In this document: piece after piece, positions 10,430 through 22,730 of the stretch
Position numbering within the stretch: position 1 is the stretch's first letter
Layout: each line of letters starts with the position of its first letter
Source of the DNA: Saccopteryx bilineata
Lineage: Eukaryota > Chordata > Mammalia > Chiroptera > Emballonuridae
Assembly (NCBI RefSeq): GCF_036850765.1
Contig: NC_089492.1
Span: 205,095,681-205,159,680 of the forward strand
Length of the DNA stretch: 64,000 bases
Direction: 5' to 3'
Notes under the pieces: model-generated
The model's database searches: none
Seen by the model: the letters and a program-made list of their open reading frames with translations, nothing else
What the model was told of the DNA's origin: nothing
Program-made: the position numbers and the translations under genes

Positions 10430-10974
10430 TTGAGATATCTGGGCAGTCATTTGCAAAACTACATTTATCCATACCCAGGGGTCCCCAAACTTTTTACATA
10501 GGGGGCCAGTTCACTGTCCCTCAGACCGTTGGGAGGGCCGGACTATAAAAAAAAACTATGAACAAATCCCTATGCACACTGCACATATCTTATTTTAAAG
10601 TAAAAAAACAAAACGGGAACAAATACAATATTTAAAATAAAGAACAAGTAAATTTAAATCAACAAACTGACCAGTATTTCAATGGGAACTATGCTCCTCT
10701 CACTGACCACCAATGAAAGAGGTGCCCCTTCCGGAAGTACGGCAGGGGCCGGATAAATGGCCTCAGGGGGCCACATGCGGCCCGCAGGCCGTAGTTTGGG
10801 GACCCCTGCTTCACACCATAAGTCAAAATAAATTCCAAATGGAACAGAGATTTTTTAAATGTACAAAATTAAAGTCTCCAAACTTTTAGAAGGTATGGGA
10901 AAATTTTTATGATCTTAGCCTAGGGAAAGTCTTTCAAATTATGACTCAAAACCTAAAAGCCATGTTCTCACAGG
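10430..10974 (+). repeat. Old L1 ORF2 C-terminal fragment, interrupted by a MITE
   Basis: Sequence at 10430-10475 and 10809-10974 reads as degraded L1 (a 'cacaccataagtcaaaataaattcc' type phrase, then a 'ccatggggaaagtctttc' type context). It is split by the hAT-like element at 10476-10808. No open frame survives. Confidence 0.5.
10476..10808 (+). mobile_element. hAT-like MITE copy 1 (333 bp)
   Basis: It begins CAGGGGTCCCCAAACT and ends AGTTTGGGGACCCCTG, perfect 16-base terminal inverted repeats. The internal sequence is shared with copies at 22373-22722 and 43971-44332. There is no coding capacity, so it needed a transposase from elsewhere. The flanking 8-mers do not match well here (TCCATACC against CTTCACAC), unlike the other two copies. 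Confidence 0.82.
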
Positions 10975-11335
10975 GCAGTTTGATTAGGGAAGGGCCTGCA
11001 TGCAAACTCCCTCATGTGGTTGGCAGAATTCATGGCAGCTGACTCTTTCAACACCCGCAGCAGAGAGCAAGCCTCTGTTCTTTTCTGTCTCTGACCTCTT
11101 TCAGACCCTCTGATTAGGTCAGGACTTCCCAAAATAATCTCCCTTTTGATGAACTTAAAGCCAAGCAATTAGAAACTTCTGTTAAGTCTCCTAAATGTCT
11201 TCACCTCTAATATAGTCTCTTGGTTAGAAGCAAGGCACAGGTTCTGGCCTCATTTAAGGAAAGGAAATTATACAAGGGTGTCACTCAGTAGGGATTACCT
11301 TAGGCTGTGTGCCACATCTCCTTAATATATGAGTT
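10975..11335 (+). repeat. Ancient interspersed repeat (same family as 28141-28690 and 45541-46010)
   Basis: Phrases such as 'catgtggttggcagaattca' and 'tgacctctttcagaccctct' mark an old mammalian repeat that I recognise but cannot name safely. Only the distal half is present. Confidence 0.4.
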
Positions 11336-11339
11336 TGAT

Positions 11340-11890
11340 GAGCTCTATAAGAAAAAAGTCCAGTAGAAAAACTGGCAAATAAAATGAACAGTTGAAATAT
11401 ACACGTTCCAGACAAAATATTCAAGGAACCCTTAAGCATAAAAAAAGATGTTCAACCTAACTTCGTATGTGCTAAGAAAAAATGCCTTTTTAAAAAATCT
11501 ATCGGATAGGCAAAAATATGAAACAATATGTTATCTGTGAAGTAACATGAACCCTAAGGTGTTGTTGGAAGAATACAGATTTGCCAAATACTTATGGAGA
11601 ACAGTTATTAATCAGCAATATCTACAAAGGCAAGTCCCCTTTGACCTAGAAATCCCTCTTTGAAAAATGTATCCTAAATATTGATCAACATATTATGTAA
11701 ATTTTAGCAACACTTGCAAGAGCAAAAAATTGGAAACAACCCAAATATGAGATGTTGAACAGAGATGGGTAAATTAACTACACTACATTCATATCCTGGA
11801 GTAGTATGCAACCATATAAAGAATGAAGATGGATGTTTAACAAATACTGCTGTGAAAAAAAGTAATATGTAGAACAGTTTATGTAACAGT
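11340..11890 (+). repeat. Old L1 3' end fragment
   Basis: Degraded ORF2 C-terminus in sense: 'aaaaattggaaacaacccaa' at about 11725, followed by 'gtagtatgcaaccatataaa' near 11800. Both are hallmark L1 C-terminal phrases. No frame is open. Confidence 0.6.
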
Positions 11891-11989
11891 TATCTTCTAT
11901 GTAAAAATCAGAGGAAAAGAATATCATTTGTATTTTCTTTTATATGTATAAATAAATTCTAGGGGATATGGACATATATCTGAAAGGAC

Positions 11990-12116
11990 TATATATCCAT
12001 TTACATATATTTGTGGATAAATAGATGATTATGATGATGATAAAGATAGATAGATAATAGATGATAGATAGATAGAGAGAGAGAGAGATAGAGAGATGAT
12101 AGATAGCTAGATAGAC
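11990..12116 (+). repeat. GATA/GATG-rich simple repeat
   Basis: Imperfect GATA, GATG and GAGA units, clearest at 12020-12115. This is microsatellite DNA with no coding content. Confidence 0.8.
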
Positions 12117-12875
12117 TCTTTTACAGCTCATTCATACCCTGTGGTTGTTTTTCTGATGCTAATTAGTCATCGCCAAATCTCCAATGTAAAGTTCAATGAG
12201 AAAAAACGTATTATTACAACATTCAAGGTGGAAATTTTTCTATAGATGCAACAGTAAATTGGCAATTGCTGAATCCATAATTATCAAAGTTCACTGTATT
12301 TCATACTTCTCATGCATTTCTCTTCTTCTTATTCTTCAGGTATTATAGTAGCCCTGCTCTATAACTGATGGGTACTGGTTATATAAACTAAGTAGTTACA
12401 CACTGATGGAACAAGAGTGAATATGGACCTCTGATTACCTCCTGGTATACTCAACAAAATCTCCAAACTAACGTATAAAAATTTACAATCAGAAAATATT
12501 TTTCAGACACCTGCAATAGTCTAAATGGACTTCAGAGAATGTGGCAACTTGAACTCCTGTATTTAGCTCTGCTCCCTCCTGCACCCTACTAAAATGACAA
12601 AAGAGGAATCAAAAGCTATAAACCCAAGAGGACAAAGAGAACAAAAAAGGAGACAAAAAAACAGAGGAAAATATTCTTCTATCTTACTTGAATATGAACA
12701 GGTAGGTAGGCAGTCATTCATTTCGCAAAGCAGAAAAACCTGAAGTCTGAACCTGTAAAAGAAACAACTAAAAAAAACACAATTTTCTTCATGCCACCAG
12801 AACCCCAGGAAAGCAAAGAAGTTCAGGGAATCAGCAAAGTTGGATGGGTAGTCTGTATAAGGCTTTTTGTTTTTT
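12117..12875. other. No recognisable feature
   Basis: AT-rich sequence with scattered short stops in all frames. I see no repeat family or exon in it. Confidence 0.4.
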
Positions 12876-12879
12876 AAAG

Positions 12880-13035
12880 TCTTTGGACCAACTGCACAGG
12901 CATCTCTAAAAACTTGCTAGAAATGCAGCAGTCCAGGCCCCATTCTAGACCTACTGAATCAGGGCTTTACTTTATCAAGATCACCAGGTGATCTATAAAG
13001 ACTCTATGCCTCTATGTTTGAGAGGCATTGATACA
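12880..13035 (+). repeat. MER5A-like hAT-Charlie remnant
   Basis: The run from 'gaaatgcagcagtccaggcc' through 'ctactgaatcaggg' to 'accaggtgatc' follows the pattern of the old MER5A MITE. Diverged and recognised by eye only. Confidence 0.5.
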
Positions 13036-14465
13036 ACAAGTGATTCAATTCCCAGAACTCCCTGCACATCTCACAGAACCAGAAACTGCTTCCTCCCACT
13101 CCTGCAGAAGATAAGAGGTTTTCTCCTTGGCAAGGCTGAATCTGAGAGCTGCTGACTCAGAAACCCCGGCATAACTGAAGACAGCAGTGAAGTGACAAAG
13201 AACAGGGCTTCTGCCCAAATCTACTCAGTGAAAATCAAGGCACACAGCACCTTTATTCTGTTCAGCTTGCCAGGATCTAGCATCAGGCTTTCATTCCCAG
13301 GTAGAACATTAAAATTTCCCCTTAAGAGAAAGCAACTAGCTCAGGAAAGAAGACCTACATGGACATTTGGGCACTCCCAATAAAGAGTGACATCATCACT
13401 TGATCATCTCCACAGTAAAAATAAAGGATGGCACACAAATCTGACCCAAATCAGACAAGTGTACATTCTTTCTCTCAAATTAACCTCTGTCTCAGCACCT
13501 ACAATGAAAATGGCAGACACTACAACCATTGATAATGGTTGTCTATGAAAGTTATGCAAAATAAAAATATATAATTTATTTGCAATGTATTTGCTGGTCT
13601 GGTAAGGAGTGCAGCCCTACAGGTAATGACACCATACTAACAGCCTACGAATTGAGTATCTGTGACTTGCACTCCCCCTGTAGTATTTCATTCAGCCCTC
13701 ACAATTGAGGTTAATGCTATTGTTGTCCCTTTACATGGACGGGAAATTTGAGAGTTAAAAGGAATAAACAGACTACTCGATAAAATGGCAGCTATAATGT
13801 ACACCTACTCCTTTTGCTTCTTCCAGAAGCATCGCTCATTTTGACTAAATGAGACAAATGAGTGTAAATAGGAAAGGTGTCAATATTTTTGGAAACAGAT
13901 AAATAAATTGAGAGTGGTAAGTGACTTAGCAGCCTCCAGAATAATGAATCTTAAACTGTTAGTGAGGAAAGCAGTGGACCAATCTAACTCCCAAAGCAAA
14001 ATCTCCACAATGATCAGGAATTAGAATTCCAGATTCTTCCAGAAGTGAGGGTGAAGAGGGGAGGGTGACTAAAACTAAGGATTGGCTAAAACCTTTGTTT
14101 AAGAAGCAATTCAATAACCTCACATCCTCCTCCACTCTTGCTCCTCTCTCATCTAGGAAAAAAAGCATGATTCATCCTCAGGGAGAAAAATTGGCAAAAG
14201 AGTCCATGACTGGGGACACCAAGTACAATAAAGGTCATGAATGCTTTACTGAGAACAGACTCACCTCCTTGGCTCCCAGAACACTGGCAGTCAAGCATTT
14301 GCCCTGCAGGCAGGAGATTGTAGATGTCTTTGCAATCCCACTGGAGTCTGACTAGACCAAGAGGAAAGTCCTAAAGACACTGACTCTAGCAGATCTCCAG
14401 TAAAGCAATCTCTCTACAGGAAAGTCACAGTGACAAGCTGCATTCATGGGCTTAGAGCTGCCAAT
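13036..14465. other. Mostly featureless; possible MIR fragment at 13680-13760
   Basis: Around 13685-13760 the wording (cctcacaatt...tttacatggacgggaaa...gag) resembles a reverse-oriented MIR. Short open stretches at 13192-13383 and 14065-14355 lack any recognisable domain or splice context. Confidence 0.35.
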
Positions 14466-14469
14466 TCAC

Positions 14470-14894
14470 TTCAAATGATACACAATTATTCAGTAAAAGA
14501 TTGGCAAAGCTCAGAATATGTGGCAGTACTCAATATTGGCTAGAATATAGGAAACAGAATCCCCCTACACATGCCTGTGAGAATGTAAATTGGCGTAACC
14601 TCTTTGGAAATCAATCTGACTATACATTTTACAGCAATTTTACTGCCAGGAATTTACCTCTCAGCAATTCTGTTAGAAATTTACTTGCAAAATTAAGCCA
14701 AGCTAGATGTGCAAAGATGTTCAATGAAGCATTGTTATCATAACAACTGGGGGAAAAGCTTAACCACCAACAAAAAATCGTTCAATAAACTAGCTCCATT
14801 CATGAAGTGGAATACTATGCCACCTTTACAAAGAATGAAGTAGACCTATATGTGTTGATATAGAGTGATCTGCAAGGTATGCTGAAAACAGAAA

Positions 14895-14895
<1 letters not shown>
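14470..14895 (+). repeat. Old L1 3' end fragment
   Basis: The order 'gtgagaatgtaaattggc', 'ttggaaatcaatctgac', 'gtggaatactatgccacc' is the L1 ORF2 C-terminal sequence, strongly diverged. The remaining 80-residue open stretch (14501-14743) is part of it and not a gene. Confidence 0.6.

Positions 14896-14897
<2 letters not shown>

Positions 14898-14933
<36 letters not shown>
14898..14933 (+). repeat. (TC)n microsatellite
   Basis: About 18 uninterrupted CT units. Confidence 0.95.
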
Positions 14934-14937
<4 letters not shown>

Positions 14938-14940
14938 AAA

Positions 14941-16855
14941 AAAAATAAAATAAAAAGAAAATTCAAATGATATAAAGCCCTATGTGGAATGTAAAACATT
15001 TAAACCTCAACTCATTTTCCTGTTGCCTAAATGTCCTGAGCTTGCAGAAACAGTCTTCATCACATTGACAGTTTTCTTTTGCATACAAATTTCATTACCC
15101 TGAATTATTAATGCTGCTTTTTTTGTCCTCATATCTTAATTTTTCTCTCTTTATTCACCTGTTATGAGTGTTGTGATTCTCATTTCAGGAGATGATGAGC
15201 AACGTATTTCTGGGAAACTGGGTAGTGTTACCATTGTTTTGGTGCTACTAGAAGATTATTCTGTTTTCCCAGTTTTTTCATTAAAAGATGAGAATCTCTC
15301 CCTGTTATAAACTGTCAATCACAGAAATTATACTTTAAACTGAGTTACATGGATAAAAGAGAGACTTTAAAGTATGAATTGTGGATCAGACAAGAAAATA
15401 TAGTACATAGAAACTCCAGTAAACAAGTAATTCACAATATAAAATACATGCCTGCAGGAAAATTCCCTCAGACCAATAGTAACAAACAACAATTAGTAAT
15501 GGTCAATAGAGTATTATTTTATCTGTACAGCTAAAATTTTATATTTTTACTAGCATTACCTTATACAGCATACAATGTTCATGCTCAAAACCCGTTTAAT
15601 TTAGTCAGAAGTTTCATTGAAGCAAAAGTTACGAATAGAAATGCTCAAGGGTTGAAAAGGAGGGGAGGGGTGGTCAGTCTTTCAGATCTTTTTAAAAATA
15701 TGCTTGTACTTTTCTCTTTCATTTTACAATAAACTAAAGTGTAATGATTGAAAAAGAAGAGAAAGCAAGTCTGTCTTTTGGAAAAGTCCCTTGTAACTTT
15801 TTAAGGAAGAACGATGCCTCACTAACTCCCACTGAAATCACAAATATTCAGTCAAGATATTAGGAGACTATATATATAAACACCCTATGATTTCAAACAG
15901 ACAACCTTATTGGGAAGAAAAAGTTTTTGGTCTTTGATTTCTTTTAGAGTGATAAAATAAAAGGGACAGTAATACATATTTTAAGCCCTGTGAATTCACA
16001 ATGGGGCTTTAGAATAAAGAGGTAAAAACCTTTGAACTAACAAAGCTCCATCACCATGCACTTTTTCCCTCACAAGCGCCTTATAAAAGAAACTATGCTA
16101 TATAGTGGGACCAGCTAGCTTTTGCCACTACACCTTTAGTAACACAACCTATTTCCAGACTGTATCAACCCAGCCAGAATAGACCATATCATTGACTCCT
16201 CTTGGACCTCTCTTCTTATCACATAGAGCTGTTTTTAGTCTGATGCCCTGTAAAAGCATTCACTCATCGGCTTACATCTGAGTGTCTCTTTGTACTAGCC
16301 CAAAGCCTGAAGTCTACCAACTGCATTAAGTTGATTAAAGTGGTCCCAGAGACTGCCTTGGCTTTTACACTGCCCTTAGATTAAAGACCAGAAAAGGTTC
16401 CTTTTTCTGAGGCTGTTTTAGTTTTGGTTGGGGAAGTAATTTGAATGAGGTGTTGGGTTTTCTTGATTATTTTTGTTGTTGTTGTTGTTTTCTTTGTAAT
16501 TTTCAGAGGGTAACAAAAATAAAAAGCCTCCTTTATCAGAAGAAGAGAGGAGGCTTTTACTACAAATGATTTCTAATAATTCCTTTGTTCCATAAAGACA
16601 GCAGTTACAGCTGCTGAAACTGAAGAAGTCATCACTATGTCCTGATGAAGGGCCTGGAAAATAAGCCTTCTGAAAGTATAAGTTCCCTAAATGTACCTGA
16701 ATGGAAATGACTCCTCAGTCAAATATAAAATCTAAAGGAAAACTAAAGACCAAAAAGCTCAAGTAGTCTATGTGTGAACTGATCCCCCCAAAACAATCAA
16801 GGAAACAAAATGGTGCACTGTGCAATTTGAGTGTCTATTTTGTACCATACTAGGA
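14941..16855. other. No recognisable gene or repeat
   Basis: AT-rich DNA with a short (TTG)5 run at about 16472-16487. No coding potential is visible. Confidence 0.4.
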
Positions 16856-16859
16856 CAAG

Positions 16860-17098
16860 GTAAAGCATAGTGGTTAAGAACATAAGTACAGGAGTTGAAA
16901 CTCTGGGTTATTCAACAAGCTTCACCAATTACTTGACCTTGGGAAAGTTATTTAAACTCAAAAGTTCAGTTTTCTGAGGGGTAAAAACAAGGATGATAAT
17001 AGTATCTAACTTTTTAAGGGAAAAAAAGTTATCTTAAGTATTTAGCACTATAGGCAGCATATAGTACACACTACATCTTAGCAATTATTGTTATTATA
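16860..17098 (+). repeat. MIR SINE
   Basis: 'agtggttaagaacataag', then 'cttgaccttgggaaagtta' and 'gatgataatagtatctaac', in order, are the standard MIR landmarks. Confidence 0.7.
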
Positions 17099-17154
17099 CA
17101 AAATATTTTCTGCAGTTCAACAAAGAAAATTTAGCAATAGCATATGGTATGTTT

Positions 17155-17290
17155 AGACACTAGGCTTAGCTCCAAAAGATGTGGGCTTCAGTTCTGGCTC
17201 TGACCCTTACTTGCTGTGTAATTGTAAGCAAGTTTTGAAGCCTCAATATCTTCATCTGTTAAATGAGGGAGTTAAAATAGATGGAAGTTT
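17155..17290 (+). repeat. MIR SINE fragment
   Basis: 'ttctggctctgacccttact', then 'tgctgtgtaatt' and 'cttcatctgttaaatgaggg', are MIR core and 3' landmarks. Confidence 0.65.
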
Positions 17291-17344
17291 TCTGTATCCA
17301 AATGCCTTCTCAGCAACCCTACTCTATATGTTTAAAACTGAATT

Positions 17345-17510
17345 ACTGCGGTAGTTTAGTTAGTAATATTGTAAACTATGTATGGTGTCAGATGGGTATT
17401 AAACTTATCAGGGGGATCATTTTGTAAGTTATATAAATGTTTAATCACTAGGTTGTATACCTGAAGCTATTACAGTATTGTAAGTCAGCTGTAATTGAAA
17501 AAAAATTTTT
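17345..17510 (+). repeat. L1 3' UTR fragment of a laurasiatherian type
   Basis: The phrases 'gtaagttatataaatg', 'taatcactaggttgtatacc' and 'gtcagctgtaattgaaaa' form a 3' end common in bats, carnivores and ungulates. I assign it to L1 from memory. Confidence 0.45.
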
Positions 17511-18445
17511 TACCTAATATTTTTTTTACTATATATTTTCCAAAATCCTTTTTCACTTGGCCAAACAGAACTTTTGTTTCTCTTTTCTAACTTCACATCT
17601 CAGTAAATAAATCTCTCCATTTCAGCAAATAGCACTGCCAGTCATCTAGTCTCTTATGACATAAATCTTTTAAATCAACCTTGATACCTCTCTTCTTTCC
17701 ATACCCATATTAAATCTAGTAACAAGTTCTACTGGCACCTACTCACAATAAATACTCAGAATTTGACTACTTCCCTTACATCCACAGCTGTCTTTGTAGT
17801 CCAAATCACCATCATGTCTCGGTGTGGGTTACCGCAGTATCCACCTTCCTGTTGGATTGCACTACAATTAAGAAATATTCCTCACCTCTAATGCTGCATC
17901 ATATCTTAAAAGTCAACTTTGTCTGATATCAGTAAGGTTTTAACAGTTTGTTTGGTTTGGGGGGTTTTTGTTGTTGTTGTTGTTGTTTGGCTAGTTTTTA
18001 AGTTTATCTTTTCCTAATGTTTTACTTTTAATTTTTCTATGACCTCAAATATCTTTATCTCTTAATATTTATAAACAGCACATACTTGGGTTTTGTATTT
18101 TTATCCACTCATACAATCTCAGCTTTACATGGAGTATTTAGTCTATTTATTTGTAATGTAATTGTTGGTATTAGGAGGTTTGTGGCTATGATTTTACAAT
18201 TTGTTTTCTATTTTACTCTCTGTTTTATATTATTATTATCCTTTCTTTTCAGATTAATAAAATATATTAATTATTATACTATTTGTTTTTCTTGTATAAA
18301 TTACATAGACTATTTTATGGATACTCATTGTATTCTATTAGTCATTACTTTTATCATTTCCCAGTTCTGTTAGAATCTTAAACACTTCAGTCCTATTTCA
18401 TCCTCTCTTGCTTTTTGTAATTATTCTGTCAATTTAAAACTCTAG

Positions 18446-18640
18446 CCTGACTTGTGGTGGTGCCTTGGGTAAAGCATCAACGTGGAAAGCTGAAGTTGCC
18501 AATTGGAAACTCCAGGCTTGCCTGGTCAAGGCACATATGGGAAGCTACTACTACAAGTTAATGCTTCCACTCCCCCCCTCTCTTTCCTCTCTCCCTTTCT
18601 GTCTCTCTTCTCTCTCTAAAATCAATAAATAAAAATTTTA
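18446..18640 (+). mobile_element. Short tRNA-derived SINE (family B)
   Basis: Starts GCCTGACTTGTGGTGG, contains 'gcctggtcaaggcacatatg', a CT-rich stretch and an A-rich tail with AATAAATAAA. It is more diverged than the other family B copies, so it is an older insertion. Confidence 0.75.
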
Positions 18641-19241
18641 AAATAATTAAAACTAAAAAATTACTATTATTGTTCTACATAGAATATTTATTTTTATTTA
18701 CCTATATATTTGCTTCTTTTGGTATTCTTTATTTCCTTCTGAACTTACATGCTTTTTTCTAAAGAACTCTCGTAACTGTTCCTTTCAAAACAGGCCTGGT
18801 AGCAACAAATGCTCTCCATTTTTGAGTGAAAATGTCTTTATTTAATAATTTTTTTAAAAGTATATTTCATAGGCATCAAATTCTAGCTTGACAGTTATTT
18901 TCCTTCATCATGCTAATGATATTATTTCATTGTCTTCTGACTTCTGTGGTCTCATTTGAGAAGTCAGATATAAGTCTTTTTGTTTTCTTAAAGTAATGTC
19001 CTTCTCTGACCAAATTTAAGACTTTCTCTACTTACTAGTTTTGCAGCAGTTTTATATGTGAAATGTCAGGTATTGTCTTCATTGTATTTATCTTGCTTAA
19101 ATCTATGGGTTAATGTCCTTAATCATTTTGGAAATCTCCTAACCATTAATTCTTTAAATATTATTTATGATTTATTCTCTCTTCTTCTCCTTCTGGGACT
19201 TCAGGTACATATTCTTTGTAGAATAGAGTGTTCCACATATT

Positions 19242-19447
19242 CTTTTTTTTTTTTAAGTCTATTTATTTTTTTATTTATTCATTTTTAGAGAGGAAAGAGA
19301 GGGGGAGAGAGAGAGAGACAGAGAGAGAGAGGAGCTGGAAGCATCAACTTCCATATGTGCCTTGACCAGGCAAGCCCAGGGTTTCGAACCAGTGACCTCA
19401 GCATTTCCAGGTCGATGCTTTATCCACTGCACCACCACAGGTCAGGC
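19242..19447 (-). mobile_element. Short tRNA-derived SINE (family B)
   Basis: Antisense copy ending in CAGGTCAGGC. Exact target-site duplications TGTTCCACATATT lie at 19229-19241 and 19449-19461. Confidence 0.9.
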
Positions 19448-19599
19448 CTGTTCCACATATTATTATCTGGTGTTTCCATTATTTTTTTTATCTCTGTTCT
19501 TATTCTTGGACATTTTTTTTATTGGCCTGTTTTTCAATTTAAAAAAATAGAGTCTCCAGATGACGATCTTCCACCAGAAAAGCTTTCCTCTCTTTGAAA

Positions 19600-20585
19600 A
19601 CATCAAGGAAAGCCAGCAGAACAATGATTCATCTCAAGATAATCAGGGGTTGAGCTGGGTTGAGGCTATGATGAAGTTTTGGTAAAACTCAGTCTAGCTC
19701 TGCTTGACTCTGTTCCTAGGGCATGGCTCCTTAGGGCTTTCAGTTATAAGCCTGGACTTTGATTTCCCAAATCTGAAAGGCTGAGGGAGATTCAGCTTTG
19801 CTCTTCAGAATTTACAACTTCACTCTCTCTCTTCCTATTCCCCACACCTTCCAATATGGCAAATATCTTCATGGAAAGATCAGCTAGTAGTGACAACTTT
19901 TTCAGTCTCCATATTTTTTTATTCCAGCCCAAAAGTCAAAAGTTTTGCTGGGTTGTTTCCCAGGAATGGTTCCCTGCCATAGGTCAGGCCTGGACTTTTA
20001 TCTCAAGATGTACCATATTTATATGTTGCAAATGAAAAGGACCAGTAGGTCCTTTTTTTTTTAGGAATTTCACCCCTTGCCTACTTTGTTTTTAGGCCTC
20101 TTCCCTTGGAGGAATCTTTGTTGCCTAAGTATCATAAGACTATCGTATATTTCATTCTACTTTTTGAAAGTTTTTGACCTAACTCTTTATTCTCTGAGAA
20201 GCCTCAAGTTCAATAAATGTTTTATGGAGAAAACTAGCCATGTATCTGAGATCCTTCTAGTCTTGAATTTTGTCACTCTATCTTTACATATCCATTAAAA
20301 CCTTTATTTTCTCCAGAAGTAACCTCCAGCCTGGGCCAAATTCTGACCCTTGGGCTTTGCCCAGAATTATCAAATGCCCTCAGGGGAAAATCAACTTCTG
20401 ATCATCAGCTTCCTCTCTGAAATTATAGTTAATCTTGGCCTCAATACTCTCATAGCTCCCTGGTGCTCTTAAAATTATGAGTTTTGAAATTTATCTGCCT
20501 TTTGCTAATTTTTTTTAGCAGAATTGTCTTACCACAACTTACTGCATCATACTCAGAAGTGGAAATCTATGTAAATCTTCTAACA
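19600..20585. other. No recognisable gene or repeat
   Basis: Ordinary noncoding DNA; short open stretches have no domain signature. Confidence 0.4.
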
Positions 20586-20589
20586 GCCT

Positions 20590-21030
20590 TTGTTGCTTTC
20601 ATTTATGGCCATACTATAAGCTATTTACCACACAGAAGCCAGAATGATCCTTTTATATTGATCATAACACTCTTACTGCACTTATAATAGAATCCAAACT
20701 CTTTGTCATGCTTTTAATGTCTTGAATGTCCCTTCCCTCAGCCCTCTTTGACCTTATCTCTTCGTTTTCTCCTCCTTGTCCACTGTGCCCAACAGAGTGA
20801 ACAGGTCTTTACTACTCCCCATTGTTTATTGTGGGTAGGTGTGCCAGATCTTCTAGTTATTCCTTCAGCATGCTCATTGGAAATCTGTATTGTCTGCTGT
20901 CCCAGAATATAGGCTCCATAAAACCAAGGACTTTGTTTACTTTATTCAACCACTTTATTCCCAGCACCCAAAATAAGCTTAGCAATATCGGAGGTGCTAG
21001 ATTAATGTTTACTTAACAAATGAGTGAAAA
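20590..21030 (+). repeat. L2 LINE 3' fragment
   Basis: 'cttataatagaatccaaact', then 'cagaatataggctccataaa', 'cagcacccaaaataagctta' and 'gaggtgctagattaatg', are L2 3' end landmarks in the right order. Confidence 0.6.
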
Positions 21031-21518
21031 AAATTGAAACTGCCTTCGCTGAAATGAGGCTGGGCTTCTAAAGCCCTGCCTAATGACCTCCTCTTTACTT
21101 GCTAAGATAACCTAGATAATTGAAAACTGACTGCATATTTTTTAATGAAATTCTAATCATAGTCTTATGAGAACCCTGAAACATGTCCAGAGCAACTTGG
21201 TGTTCTAAGTAGCACAGTTTGGAAATCAAGTGGATCACTAAGATTACTTTCAGTCCTAATATTCTAGCCAAGACTTACGTCATGGGAAAAGAGCTGAAGC
21301 TGAACAACCTAACAGACCTGTCTTACTGATACTTCTTTTTTTGCAAGAAAACTATATGTCTGCAGATGCCATAATCAAGAAGCTGAATATTAAAGGCAAA
21401 AGAGGGCAATAACTATGTACTTCCTTTGTAGCTCCAACTTATTTTCTGTGCTAGAGTTTGGGAACTCAACCAAAATTAGTTCCAGGCTTCTCTCTGAACA
21501 AAAAGGATACTCTTCTCC
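21031..21518. other. No recognisable feature
   Basis: Noncoding sequence without open frames or a repeat I can name. Confidence 0.4.
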
Positions 21519-21536
21519 AGAATGTACTAGAGTTTA

Positions 21537-21752
21537 TTTTTATTTTTTTTAATTTATTTTATTTTATTTATTCATTTATAGAAAGGAGAGAGAGGGAGAG
21601 GAGAGAGAAAGAGAGAGAGAGAGAGAAGGGGGGAGGAGCTGGAAGCATCAACTCCCATATGTGCCTTGACCAGGCAAGCCCAGGGTTTCGAACCGGTGAC
21701 CTCAGCATTTCCAGGTCGACGCTTTATCCACTGCGCCACCACAGGTCAGGCA
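21537..21752 (-). mobile_element. Short tRNA-derived SINE (family B), young
   Basis: Full-length antisense copy with the head GCCTGACCTGTGGTGGCGCA (minus strand). It is flanked by an exact 18-base duplication, AGAATGTACTAGAGTTTA, at 21519-21536 and 21753-21770. The tail and duplication quality mark a recent insertion. Confidence 0.95.
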
Positions 21753-21770
21753 AGAATGTACTAGAGTTTA

Positions 21771-22364
21771 TACAACTAAATATGTTTGTGACAATTTCAT
21801 AAATGTAGCTTAAATTTTTGCAGTTTTGCCATTTGGGTTCATTAAGATCCCTGGCACATTGTTATACAAGTTTCATTTGTAAGTGAGAAGGAAAAAAATA
21901 AAATAAAGTGTTCCCACTGACCTATGCTCTACTTCTCCTGAAGATGAAAAAGGGCTTTATGCTTATGAAACTTCACAAACCAATGACTACATAAGGTCTA
22001 AACAACTCCAGTGCCTGAAAGAATTGCATTGCATCGAAGAAAGTCACATTAGTAATCAGTCACACAGACCTGGTATTTTCTTACCGCCTCTACAAAAAGT
22101 ATCAGTTTGTTCTCTCTCTCTGGGCAACTTCCCATCATTCCTCAAGATAAGATTTCCCTGAAGTACCAGCTTAGAAGGAACAAGGGTGGTCAGGAATACC
22201 TTTGGTACCTATCCTTTTTCACTTCAATACACATCTTTAATGATTCCATTGACCCAAGAAGGGCACAGTTTGGCTTTATTTGCATAAATCAAACAACATA
22301 ACAAGAATGAGTCATTATACATGCAGAACTTAATTGTGCTAAAACTTAAAATGAGCAATAATTA
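21771..22364. other. No recognisable feature
   Basis: AT-rich noncoding DNA. Confidence 0.4.
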
Positions 22365-22372
22365 CCTTAGAC

Positions 22373-22722
22373 CAGAGGTCCCCAAACTTTTTACATAGGG
22401 GGCCAGTTCACTGTCCCTTAGACTGTTGGAGAGCCGGACTATAAAAAAAAACTATGAACAAATCCCTATGCACACTGCACATATCTTATTTAAAAGTAAA
22501 AAAAACAAAACAGGAACAAATACAATATTTAAAATAAAGAACAAGTAAATTTAAATCAACAAACTGACCAGTATTTCAGTGGGAACTATGCTCCTCTCAC
22601 TGACCACCAATGTAAGAGGTGCCCCTTCCGGAAGTGCGGCGGGGCCGGATAAATGGCCTCTGGGGGCCGCATGCAGCCTGGGGGCCGCATGCAGCCCGCG
22701 GGCCGTAGTTTGGGGACCCCTG
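22373..22722 (+). mobile_element. hAT-like MITE copy 2 (350 bp)
   Basis: Same family and orientation as the copy at 10476. Terminal repeats are CAGAGGTCCCCAAACT (one mismatch) and AGTTTGGGGACCCCTG. An exact 8-bp target duplication, CCTTAGAC, lies at 22365-22372 and 22723-22730, the size expected for hAT transposition. A short internal direct duplication (ggggccgcatgcagcc, twice) is present near 22665-22697. Confidence 0.9.
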
Positions 22723-22730
22723 CCTTAGAC

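Larger units (their letters stand above)
17880..19560 (-). repeat. Old L1 fragment (antisense), carrying two SINEs
   Basis: The T-rich strand shows reverse L1 ORF1/ORF2 wording ('aactttgtctgatatcag', 'tcattgtcttctgacttc'). It is broken by a SINE at 18446-18640 and another at 19242-19447. All frames are heavily interrupted. Confidence 0.5.
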
